This document shows, in pieces, positions 37,178 through 44,932 of a stretch of 64,000 bases of DNA. Source of the stretch: Chromobacterium amazonense (GTDB lineage Bacteria; Pseudomonadota; Gammaproteobacteria; Burkholderiales; Chromobacteriaceae); assembly GCF_001855565.1 (NCBI RefSeq), contig NZ_MKCR01000002.1, positions 62,001 through 126,000 of the forward strand, in the 5' to 3' direction. The notes under the pieces were generated by a model. The model was given only the letters and a program-made list of their open reading frames with translations, ran no database searches and had not been told where the DNA came from. Made by a program: the position numbers and the translations under genes. How positions within the stretch are numbered: position 1 is the first letter of the stretch; each line of letters begins with the position of its first letter.

Positions 37178-38449
37178 TCAGATATTCAGCAGGGTCTGAA
37201 TCAGCGTGTCCTGCGTCTTCACCGTCTGCGCATTGGCCTGATAGTAGCGCTGCGTAGTGATCATATTCACCAGCTCGTTGGTCAGGTTGACATTGGAGTC
37301 CTCTACCTGCCCCGCGGACAAGGTGCCAGTATTGCCCGTGCCAGGCACGTTGGTGGTCGGCGTGCCGGAGTTATTCGTTTCCGACCACAAGTTGCCGCCC
37401 ATCGCCTGCAGCCCTTGCTGATTCACAAAGTTGGCGAGTGCCACCTGGCCTATGGTCTTGGTCTGGCTATTCGAGAAGCTGGCCTGGATGGTGCCGTTGC
37501 TGGAGATATTGATGCTCTGCAAGGTTCCGGGCGCGATGCCGTCCTGAGTGGCAGACAGCGTCGCCGATTGCTGGGCGATCTGCGTGGAATTGGCGAAGTT
37601 GACGTTGACGGTCTGCGATGTCGAGGCGGAGCTGCCATTGGGCGGCGCGATGGTGAACGACAGCGGCACGGCGCCTGGCGCTGCGCCGTTGACGGTAGAC
37701 AACAAACCATTGGTGTTGTAGCCCAATGTCAGCGGATAGGTGCCGGTCGACGTCACCTGATTGCCGTCGACATAGGCGTTGACCGTCCAGGTATTGCCCG
37801 TTGCCGCCTGCGAGGTAAGCGTGTAGTAAAACACCATCTGATGGGAGTTGCCGAGGCTGTCGTAAACCGTCTGGTTATTGCTCCAGTTGTACGACGTGCT
37901 CACCGCAGGGTTATTGTACGGCGGAATGCCGGTGCCGGTCGGCGTCGTGCTGTTTGAATTCAATTGCACCGCCAAGGACAGCTTGGAAGTCGGCACCGGG
38001 GAAATCGAGGTATTGGTCAGTTGCAGCTTGCCCACCGGACCATAGGAAATCCCGCCCGCGGCATTTGCCGTCCAGCCCTGCAGATAATTGCCCGAGGTGC
38101 CGACGATATAGCCCTGGTTGTTGACCTGAAACTCGCCATTGCGGGTATACGCCTGAGTGCCGTTGGGCGTCTGCACGATGAAGAAACCGCTGTTATTGAT
38201 CGCCAGGTCCAGGCTGCGGCCCGTGGTCTCGATATTGCCATTGGTCATATTCTGCGTGATGCCTTGCACCTGCACGCCAATGCCGGGAGTCGTAGCGGTG
38301 ATGCCGTACAAAGTCTGGCCGTACAAGTCGCCAAATTCGGTACGCGAACTCTTGAAGCCGACCGTACTGGCGTTGGCGACGTTGTTGCCTATGGTGTCAA
38401 GCTGAACCGATGCCGCGTTCAGACCGCTCAAACCTTGCTGGAAACCCAT
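37178..38449 (-). CDS. flgE: Flagellar hook protein FlgE
   Basis: This 423-residue hook subunit has the N-terminal motif MGFQQGLSGLNAASVQLDTI with GNNVANASTVGFKSSRTEF, a long S/T/N-rich exposed domain, and the C-terminal SNVNLTNELVNMITTQRYYQ. AAGGAG lies seven bases before the ATG. Hook polymerisation needs the FlgD cap encoded just upstream. Confidence 0.96.
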   Translation of the reverse strand: MGFQQGLSGLNAASVQLDTIGNNVANASTVGFKSSRTEFGDLYGQTLYGITATTPGIGVQVQGITQNMTNGNIETTGRSLDLAINNSGFFIVQTPNGTQAYTRNGEFQVNNQGYIVGTSGNYLQGWTANAAGGISYGPVGKLQLTNTSISPVPTSKLSLAVQLNSNSTTPTGTGIPPYNNPAVSTSYNWSNNQTVYDSLGNSHQMVFYYTLTSQAATGNTWTVNAYVDGNQVTSTGTYPLTLGYNTNGLLSTVNGAAPGAVPLSFTIAPPNGSSASTSQTVNVNFANSTQIAQQSATLSATQDGIAPGTLQSINISSNGTIQASFSNSQTKTIGQVALANFVNQQGLQAMGGNLWSETNNSGTPTTNVPGTGNTGTLSAGQVEDSNVNLTNELVNMITTQRYYQANAQTVKTQDTLIQTLLNI

Positions 38450-38494
38450 TTTCGTACTCCTTGAACTCTAACCATGTCGCCGCAGGGCGGCGAA

Positions 38495-39214
38495 TCAGGA
38501 CATTTGCGCCACGCTGGACAAGGAAACCTGCGCATTGCCCGGCAGCACCAGCATCGGCGCGCCATTCACCCACGATACGGCCTGAACTTGCTGCGTGTTG
38601 TACGCAGTCGCCGTGGTCGTGCCGCCTGCGCTGGCCTGATTGACCTTGGCCTGGAATGTGTAATTGCCCTTGGGCAGGGCATTGCCATTGCCGTCGGTGC
38701 CGTCCCAAGTGAAGGTATTCATCCCCTTCGTCGGGCTGGCAATCGACTGGGTCGCCACCACGTTGCCGCTCTTGTCCAGCACATTGATCTGCACCGACGA
38801 GGCCGGACCATTCAGCATCACGCCGGCCTGCGTCGTCTGCCCGGCAGCCGGGGTCTGCAAGCCGCTGCCCGCCACCAGCACGTTCTTCCCTATCATGCTG
38901 GCCGCCATCATCGATTGATTGGCGCTCTGGGCATTCACCAGTTGCTGCATGGTTTGATTCAGCGACTGGATGCCGGCCACCTGGCTGATTTGCGCCATCT
39001 GGCTGGTGATCTGGCTATTGTCCATAGGATTCAGCGGATCCTGGGCATTCAGCTGGGCGGTCAGCAAGGTCAGAAAATTACTCTGCATGCTTTGCGCGCT
39101 GGTCGCCGACTGCGCATTGCCGCCGGACGAACCGTTGGCCGCCTGAATGCTGGTAGCGCCCGGCGCCGGCTGGTTGTTCAAATTGCCGTAGTTGAAGCTG
39201 CCGCTAGTGGCCAT
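38495..39214 (-). CDS. flgD: Flagellar hook cap protein FlgD
   Basis: This 239-residue scaffold caps the growing hook. The conserved N-terminal segment is SNFLTLLTAQLNAQDPLNPM with NSQITSQMAQIS. A FlgD Ig-like/Tudor region with TFTWDGTDGNGNALPKGNYT follows. Two ATG codons are possible; the one at 39214 is six bases from GGGAG, while 39220 abuts it. Confidence 0.95.
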   Translation of the reverse strand: MATSGSFNYGNLNNQPAPGATSIQAANGSSGGNAQSATSAQSMQSNFLTLLTAQLNAQDPLNPMDNSQITSQMAQISQVAGIQSLNQTMQQLVNAQSANQSMMAASMIGKNVLVAGSGLQTPAAGQTTQAGVMLNGPASSVQINVLDKSGNVVATQSIASPTKGMNTFTWDGTDGNGNALPKGNYTFQAKVNQASAGGTTTATAYNTQQVQAVSWVNGAPMLVLPGNAQVSLSSVAQMS

Positions 39215-39234
39215 GGCCATCTCCCTGGAAAAGC

Positions 39235-39645
39235 TTACTGGCCAAGCTGCAAGGTCTTCTGCAGCAAGGTCTTGGCTGTGTTCATCATTTCGACATTGTT
39301 TTGATACGCGCGGGAGGCGGCGATCATGTCCGCCATCTCCTCCACCACATTCACATTTGGCATCGTCACATAGCCGCGCTCATCGGCCAGCGGATTGCCC
39401 GGCTCATACTTCAGCCTCGGCGGCGTCTGGTCTTCCACCACGGAGGTGACGCGCACGCCTGCGACATGAGGCTGCGCGCTATCCACCGGCACCGCCGTAA
39501 ACACCACATGGCGTCCCTTGTACGGCTGACCAGTGGAACTGGTTGCGCTTTCCGCGTTGGCGAGGTTGCTCGCCACCACATTGAGCCGCATCGACTGCGC
39601 AGACAGCGCCGACCCGGAAATATTGAACAAATTCGACAAGGACAT
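39235..39645 (-). CDS. flgC: Flagellar basal-body rod protein FlgC
   Basis: This 136-residue proximal rod protein starts MSLSNLFNISGSALSAQSMR with ASNLANAESATS. It ends with MPNVNVVEEMADMIAASRAY, the shared rod C-terminal motif. It starts six bases before the end of the flgB spacing and is translationally coupled to flgB. Confidence 0.97.
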   Translation of the reverse strand: MSLSNLFNISGSALSAQSMRLNVVASNLANAESATSSTGQPYKGRHVVFTAVPVDSAQPHVAGVRVTSVVEDQTPPRLKYEPGNPLADERGYVTMPNVNVVEEMADMIAASRAYQNNVEMMNTAKTLLQKTLQLGQ

Positions 39646-39651
39646 TTAAGC

Positions 39652-40065
39652 CTAACCTCCGCTGCCGTTGCCCTGGATCGCGGCATTCAGCCCGCCGATC
39701 CGCTTGTTCAGGAATGCCAACGTCGTCTGATACTGCAAGGCATTGTCGGCAAACGCGCCGCGCTCGACATCCATGTCCACCGTGTTGCCGTCCAGGCTAG
39801 GCTGCACGGCGCTGCGATACTGCAGCGGCACCGCAGCCGAGCCTTCCGGCGCGCTGGCGATATGGCGCGGATCGGTCACCGCCAAGGACAAGCGCCCCTG
39901 CTGCTCCGTCTGCGCCAGCAAGGCTGCCTTGAAATCGAAATCCACCGCCTTGTAATACGGCGTTTCCGCGTTGGCCACATTGCTGCCTATCACCTCGGCG
40001 CGATAGGCCTGCAGATTCAGCGCGCGCTGCTGGAAATCGAAATAGTGGGCAATCTTGTCTAACAT
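39652..40065 (-). CDS. flgB: Flagellar basal-body rod protein FlgB
   Basis: This 137-residue proximal rod protein reads MLDKIAHYFDFQQRALNLQA with GSNVANAETPYYKAVDFDF and a C-terminal coiled segment. The start at 40065 gives the canonical N-terminus with AGGAGA upstream; an ATG at 40134 would add 23 residues across the promoter. It is the first gene of flgB-L, downstream of a sigma-54 promoter. Confidence 0.96.
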   Translation of the reverse strand: MLDKIAHYFDFQQRALNLQAYRAEVIGSNVANAETPYYKAVDFDFKAALLAQTEQQGRLSLAVTDPRHIASAPEGSAAVPLQYRSAVQPSLDGNTVDMDVERGAFADNALQYQTTLAFLNKRIGGLNAAIQGNGSGG

Positions 40066-40094
40066 GAACGTCTCCTGACTGACGGCAACTATTA

Positions 40095-40110
40095 AGCACG
40101 AACCGTGCCA
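40095..40110 (-). promoter_or_regulatory. Sigma-54 (RpoN) promoter for the flgB operon
   Basis: On the minus strand TGGCACG-GTTC-GTGCT matches the -24/-12 consensus TGGCACG-N4-TTGCT with one change. The GG and GC doublets have the exact required spacing. It lies 30 bases upstream of the flgB ATG. Sigma-54 control of early flagellar operons is established in several proteobacteria. Confidence 0.85.
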
Positions 40111-40182
40111 GGAAAAACCACCCACCCAAGCCATTGATTACAAAGAACGGATGGCAAAACGGCAAACTTGTGCGGTTTCACA

Positions 40183-40199
40183 GCGGCAAAACTTGCCGC
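40183..40199. repeat. Palindrome in the flgB/regulator spacer
   Basis: GCGGCAA-aac-TTGCCGC is a perfect 7-base inverted repeat upstream of both the flgB promoter and the divergent regulator gene. It may be an enhancer or operator site; no known protein motif was matched. Confidence 0.35.
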
Positions 40200-40312
40200 C
40201 CACCCGCCTTAAACAGCAAATTCAGGGGCTGATGCAAGGATTTTGCTTGCCCAGCGCGCCAAATCGTGCCAAAACCGTCAATAATGTAGTCAGGGAAAAG
40301 TGGGAGTGGACC

Positions 40313-41110
40313 ATGCTGGCCCTGGAAGAATTGTTGATCACGCTGGCGGAGCCATCGCCGGTACAAGCCCAAATCATCACCAAGGCATTGGAAGAACTGG
40401 GAGCGCGTCAAGTCGAAGTGCACACGACGGGAGAGGAGCTGATCAGCCAGGCCAGGGAACGCCGTCCCAATCTGGTGATCAGCGCCTATCACCTGCCGGA
40501 CATGACGGGCAGCGATCTAGTCCAGACGCTGCGCGGCAGCTCGGACCTTTACGACCTGCCCTTCATTCTGATTAGCAGCGAGACCAACCCGGAACGCCTG
40601 GAAACCATACGCCAGGCCGGCAGCCTGGCCATCCTGCCCAAGCCTTTCGATGGCCCGCAACTGGCGCAAGCCATGCAAAGCGTGATGAGCTTCATCAATT
40701 GCGCCAGCCTGGGCGCGGAAATCGATGCGGACATGGCGCTGATGAGCGTGCTGATCGTCGACGACAGCCAAACCTCGCGCCACCACATCCGCCAAGTGAT
40801 GGAGAAACTAGGCTTCGAACACTTCTGCGAAGCGGCCAGCGCAGAAACCGCCATACCGTACCTCGAGCAGGAGCCGTTCAAACTGATCATCACCGACTTC
40901 CACATGCCCGGCATGGACGGCCTGGACTTCGCCCGCTACGTTCGCGACAGCCAGCTGCAACCAGGCACCCCGGTATTGATGATCACCAGCCAGAACGAAC
41001 CGGCCAGCCAGGAAGATCTGGAAGACGCCGGCATCGCCGCCTGCTGCGAGAAACCATTCGATATCGAGCAGATGCGCGAACTGGTTCGCCGCCTGCTCAA
41101 CGAATATTAG
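40313..41110 (+). CDS. Tandem response-regulator receiver protein (pseudoreceiver plus receiver)
   Basis: This 265-residue protein consists of two CheY-like domains and no output domain. The first (about 1-125) is degenerate: the phosphoacceptor aspartate position is alanine (A58 in NLVISAYHLPDMTG) and the usual acidic pair is replaced by AE, though the lysine in LPKPF remains. The second (about 142-265) is complete, with LIVDDSQTS, ITDFHMPGMDG, MITSQ and CEKPFD. It probably works as a phosphorylation-dependent adaptor in chemotaxis or motility, given its position divergent from flgB. GGGAG precedes the ATG at 40313; upstream in-frame starts lie in regulatory DNA. Confidence 0.85.
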   Translation: MLALEELLITLAEPSPVQAQIITKALEELGARQVEVHTTGEELISQARERRPNLVISAYHLPDMTGSDLVQTLRGSSDLYDLPFILISSETNPERLETIRQAGSLAILPKPFDGPQLAQAMQSVMSFINCASLGAEIDADMALMSVLIVDDSQTSRHHIRQVMEKLGFEHFCEAASAETAIPYLEQEPFKLIITDFHMPGMDGLDFARYVRDSQLQPGTPVLMITSQNEPASQEDLEDAGIAACCEKPFDIEQMRELVRRLLNEY

Positions 41111-41158
41111 GGACTGTCGCCGCCTGCGTCGCGGCTTAGCCGCAAACGCCAACCAGCA

Positions 41159-41992
41159 CTAGCGCGGCGCCACCCACACCAGGCGCGAATGCGCCTTGTC
41201 CTCGCCAAAAGACTGTCGGCGCCAATAACCTTGCGCCCCATACTCCGCCTGAGCCGGCAAATCCTCGACGCGGCAGAAGGTAATCTCGCCGAACCCCGCC
41301 TTCAACAACTGGCCGCGCGCCTTCTGCCGGGTCTTGGCGCAGCTAGGGTGCGCAACCGCCGCCACCCATTCCGACGGCGCCGCCGATTCCCACTCCCGAA
41401 CCAGCTTCAGCTTGGGTTGGGTCATCATCGCCAGACCATTCAACACCGAAGCCAGCAAACCATTCCACTCGGCCGCCACTTCCTTCAATTGCGGCGCCAG
41501 CTCCCCCGGATACTCCACCCGCACCAACTCAACCTGATCCGCCGCCTGCAGCCAGTTAACACCATCCGGCGCAAACCCCATCCGCACCAAAGTCAGCAAC
41601 AGGGCGCGCCGCTCCGGCTGATGCGTGATGAAAGCGCCGCCCTCGCCCGGCACATGCAGGAAGAAAGCATCGGCGGGCAGGCTGAGCGTATCCGGCAGAT
41701 TGCTTGGCTGACGGGTATGCGACAACGCGTCCGCCAGCGCCGCGTCCAGATGCGACACCACGCGCCCATGGCGCGCGAAATGCCCCCACGCCTCCGCCAA
41801 CGCCAACTCGGTCACGATGGCCGACTGGGGAATGTCGAATACCTGCGCAGCCCGCTCCAGCTCCCGCTTGATCACATCCTTCATCTGCGCCCTGGCTTCG
41901 GCAGCCTGAATGGCCTGCGCGTAAAGCTGGGCGATCCGTCTGGCCCAGGGCCGGGTGGCGGCGTAGCGCTGCACAGCGTATTGCATTCCCAT
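41159..41992 (-). CDS. Hypothetical protein of 277 residues
   Basis: Not recognised. There is no signal peptide or membrane segment. The N-terminal third is strongly helical (WARRIAQLYAQAIQAAEARA, VIKRELERAAQVFDIP). The C-terminal third is mixed and contains HPSCAKTRQKARGQLLKAGF and WRRQSFGEDKAHSRLVWVAP. The start at 41992 has AAGGAA eight bases upstream. It converges on the tandem receiver gene and is separated from the DEAD-box gene by a 430-base spacer. Codon use matches the neighbours, so it is a real gene of unknown role. Confidence 0.75.
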   Translation of the reverse strand: MGMQYAVQRYAATRPWARRIAQLYAQAIQAAEARAQMKDVIKRELERAAQVFDIPQSAIVTELALAEAWGHFARHGRVVSHLDAALADALSHTRQPSNLPDTLSLPADAFFLHVPGEGGAFITHQPERRALLLTLVRMGFAPDGVNWLQAADQVELVRVEYPGELAPQLKEVAAEWNGLLASVLNGLAMMTQPKLKLVREWESAAPSEWVAAVAHPSCAKTRQKARGQLLKAGFGEITFCRVEDLPAQAEYGAQGYWRRQSFGEDKAHSRLVWVAPR

Positions 41993-42422
41993 GATTCCTT
42001 GCGAAACAAAAAAGGCGGCATTGTAGCAAACCAGGCCCCCTCGCCCAAGCCAGCGCCGCATAGAACGCCCACTCTCGGCCGCAAGTGCCATTTTTTCCCG
42101 AAAGCGGCAACTCAAGGCATAAGCAATCAAACACTTATACTGACAAACTGCGAAAAACTATTGCCACAGGGCAATATTTACCGTATAGTCCGGTCTCTTG
42201 CATTTTCACCGGGCAAACCCACACCACGCCTCTGCCCGAGTGTGTTTTCATCGTCCCTGACCCTTTCCAGGCTTCGTCCAAGCAATAATGTCGCTTTCGA
42301 CTGGACCGCTGTTCGCCGCTTGCCAGGTTAGTGCCGATGATTTACGGCCCAAAGGCGCCGTATAACCGCCACGAAATCTGGCTATAAGTGACGCCGGCAT
42401 CATCCGGCCTGAAAGGACATAC
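41993..42422 (+). other. Spacer holding the leader of the DEAD-box helicase gene
   Basis: The first 130 bases are the upstream region of the hypothetical gene. From about 42196 the DNA would be the transcribed leader of the helicase gene, about 227 bases with no plausible coding frame. Long leaders of this type are known for cold-induced RNA helicase and chaperone genes. Confidence 0.5.
42161..42189 (+). promoter_or_regulatory. Sigma-70 promoter for the DEAD-box helicase gene
   Basis: TTGCCA (42161-42166) and TATAGT (42184-42189) have an ideal 17-base spacer. A small hairpin, TTGCC-acag-GGCAA, overlaps the -35. Confidence 0.65.
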
Positions 42423-43739
42423 ATGAACTTTTCCGATCTGGGCATCGCCCCGACCATCCTGCGCGCTCTGGAAGCTGCCGGCTACACCTCCCCGACCTCG
42501 GTTCAAGCCGAAGCCGTCCCGGCCGCCATCGCCGGCCGCGATCTGCTGGTGTCCGCTCAAACCGGCAGCGGCAAAACCGCCGCTTTCCTGCTGCCCGCGC
42601 TGACCAAGCTGTCGGAACGCTCCACAGGCAAGGGACAAGGCCCGCGCGTGCTGGTGCTGACCCCGACCCGCGAACTGGCGCAGCAGGTTGAAAAGAACGC
42701 GCTGGAATACGGCAAGGACCTGCGCTGGATGAGAACGGCCTGCCTGGTCGGCGGCTCCTCCTTCGGCTTCCAGATTCGCGCCCTGTCCCGTCCTATCGAT
42801 CTGATCGTGGCCACTCCGGGCCGCCTGATGGACCACATGCGCTCCGGCCGCATCGACTTCTCCCGCCTGGAAATGCTGGTGCTGGACGAAGCCGACCGCA
42901 TGCTGGACATGGGCTTCATCGACGACATCGAAGCCATCGTCAAGGCCACCCCGGAATCGCGTCAGACCGTGCTGTTCTCCGCCACGCTGGACGGCATCGT
43001 CGGCCGCATGGCTGAAAAGATGACCCGCGATCCGCAGCGCATCGAGATCGCCCGCACCGAAACCTCCGGCGGCACCATCGAAGAACACCTGCTGTACGCG
43101 GACGACCTGAACCACAAGCATCGCCTGCTGGATCACATCCTGAAGGAATCGGGCTTCGACCAGTGCGTGATCTTCTCCGCCACCAAGGCATACTCGGAAG
43201 AACTGGCCGACAAGCTGTCCGACCAGGGCTACTCCGCCGCCTGCCTGCACGGCGACATGCCGCAAAGCTGGCGCAATCGCACCCTGAACGACCTGCGTCG
43301 CGGCCGCATCAAAGTGCTGGTTGCCACTGACGTAGCCGCTCGCGGCATCGACGTGCCGACCATCACCCACGTGGTGAACTTCGACCTGCCGAAGCAAGCC
43401 GAAGACTACGTGCACCGCATCGGCCGCACCGGCCGCGCCGGCCGCGACGGCACCGCCATCACTCTGGCGGAAGCGAAAGAGTCGCACAAGGTGCGTCGCA
43501 TCGAGCAATACCTGAAGCGCTCCATCACCGAAGGCGTGATCGAAGGCATGGAACCGACCCGTCGCCCGTCCAAGGGCGGCCCGCGCCGCAACGGCAAGCC
43601 GGGCGGTTACGGCGATCGCCGCGGCAATGGCGGCAATCGCGGCGGCTACCAAGGCAATCGCCGCGAAGGCGGTTACCAAGGCCAGCGCCGCGAGGGCGGC
43701 TATCAGGGCAACCGCGGCCCGCGCAGCAGCGCCCAGTAA
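42423..43739 (+). CDS. rhlE: DEAD-box ATP-dependent RNA helicase (RhlE type)
   Basis: This 438-residue helicase has all core motifs: Q motif region SPTSVQAEAVP, motif I AQTGSGKTAAF, PTRELAQQ, TPGRLMDH, DEAD in VLDEADRMLDMGF, SAT in LFSATLDG, and HRIGRTGRAGRDG. The tail from about residue 385 is basic and repetitive, with GGYQGNRREGGYQGQRREGG-like repeats, which usually add nonspecific RNA binding. RhlE-type enzymes remodel ribosome precursors and mRNA during cold growth or decay. AAAGGA precedes the ATG. It is monocistronic with its own terminator. Confidence 0.92.
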   Translation: MNFSDLGIAPTILRALEAAGYTSPTSVQAEAVPAAIAGRDLLVSAQTGSGKTAAFLLPALTKLSERSTGKGQGPRVLVLTPTRELAQQVEKNALEYGKDLRWMRTACLVGGSSFGFQIRALSRPIDLIVATPGRLMDHMRSGRIDFSRLEMLVLDEADRMLDMGFIDDIEAIVKATPESRQTVLFSATLDGIVGRMAEKMTRDPQRIEIARTETSGGTIEEHLLYADDLNHKHRLLDHILKESGFDQCVIFSATKAYSEELADKLSDQGYSAACLHGDMPQSWRNRTLNDLRRGRIKVLVATDVAARGIDVPTITHVVNFDLPKQAEDYVHRIGRTGRAGRDGTAITLAEAKESHKVRRIEQYLKRSITEGVIEGMEPTRRPSKGGPRRNGKPGGYGDRRGNGGNRGGYQGNRREGGYQGQRREGGYQGNRGPRSSAQ

Positions 43740-43756
43740 TCAGCCTGCTCGCCCGA

Positions 43757-43789
43757 CAAAACGCCACCGTTCAAACGGTGGCGTTTTTC
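43757..43789 (+). terminator. Intrinsic terminator after the helicase gene
   Basis: A 13-base stem (AAAACGCCACCGT with its complement) and TCAA loop end in a run of Ts. It may also stop transcription from the converging GH9 locus. Confidence 0.9.
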
Positions 43790-43804
43790 ATTGCCCTGCG
43801 CCAC

Positions 43805-44888
43805 TCAAGACTGACGCAAGGCCAGCGCCAGGAACAGCCAGGCGCCGTGCGGCAGCCACTGCTCGCTCCAGCGCCAGGATTGGCTGATATCCGTCTGCTC
43901 CGGCAGGAAAAAAGCCACTCCGTCATCCCGCCCCGGCTCGGCGGTGATGCCATTGCACACGCCGCCCGGCGCATTGAAATAGCCCGGCTCGTATTGCGGA
44001 TTGCGGCGGCCATGCCCCTGCCACATGCACATATCGAATGGATTGCGGCCCAATATCCAGTCCACCGCCGCTTGGGCATAGCCGCCCAAGGCAGCCGCAT
44101 GCTCCGGCCAATGCCGCGCGGCCTGCCAGGCTGCCACCCTGGCGCCAGCCGGCCTGAAACGCCGCCGAGCGCAAGCCTTGCTGCGTGGCATAGGCGCACA
44201 AGCTGCGCTTGCGCTCATCTTTGCTCCAGCCATCGAACAGCGTCTGGTAGAAATAGCCGTCGGGATGTTGCATCCGCAACAGAAAATCCGCGCCATGCAA
44301 AGCCTCGTCCGCCAATCGTTCGTCAAACCACTTGCCGTGGCCGGGCTGCGCCTGCCGGGCGCGGATCAGGTTCCACACCAATAGCGGGGTTTGTTGCGGA
44401 TTCAGATGATTGGCGTAAGACAGATGGCTCAGATACTTGGAGCAGTCGCCGGAGGCATCGTACCAACCGCCGCGGACATCGCGCCTTTCGCCGCCGCCCT
44501 CTTCCGGCGCGGCACGGTCCGCGGCGTCGTACAGGCCGCTGCAGCGCTGAGATTTGAAATAGAACAGCAAGTCAGACAGCAAGGCCGGGCCGTAAAGCCC
44601 ATCCGCCACCGCGAACGGCGCCGACACCACCGGCGGAGTGACACCCTCCAGCCATAACTGATAGACGCCGGGCCGACTCAGCGCGCCGATATCGGCCTGC
44701 CAGTAATGCCATCCCGGCCAACCCTCCGCCGGGCCCAGCGCATGCAAGGGGCAGCGCAGCACGACCAGTCCCGCCTCGTCCAGCACCGCCACGCCATCCA
44801 CCCGGGCCTGCGCTTCGCCCTGCAGCAGCACCTTCTTGTCCGCTACGGTTTCAAAACCCAAGTGATTGAACAGGAACCGCAATGCCAT
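43805..44888 (-). pseudogene. GH9 glucosaminidase/cellulase-like gene, internally deleted and frameshifted
   Basis: The first frame (44888 down to about 44150) has an N-terminal Ig-like domain (about 1-95) and GH9 sequence: GGWYDASGDCSKYLSHLSYA, then DEALHGADFLLRMQHPDGYF. It then loses similarity. The neighbouring frame continues the family to 43805: ARVAAWQAARHWPEHAAALG, WILGRNPFDMCMWQGHGRRN and GGVCNGITAEPG. The switch lies around 44137-44152. The whole reads about 360 codons, while GH9 enzymes of this type are usually near 570 residues, so about 200 middle codons seem deleted and the joint is out of frame. Related intact genes in Vibrio chitobiose operons encode exo-glucosaminidases. It lies 44 bases downstream of the ROK regulator gene. 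Confidence 0.85.
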
Positions 44889-44932
44889 TCTCGCCTCCTT
44901 CGGATCGTGATGGATCTGCCGATGCGCGCCGG

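Noticed and set aside
43923-44888. An intact 321-residue GH9-like protein
   Set aside because: The last 75 or so residues of that frame lose all GH9 resemblance, while the adjacent frame resumes it, so it is a frameshifted remnant.
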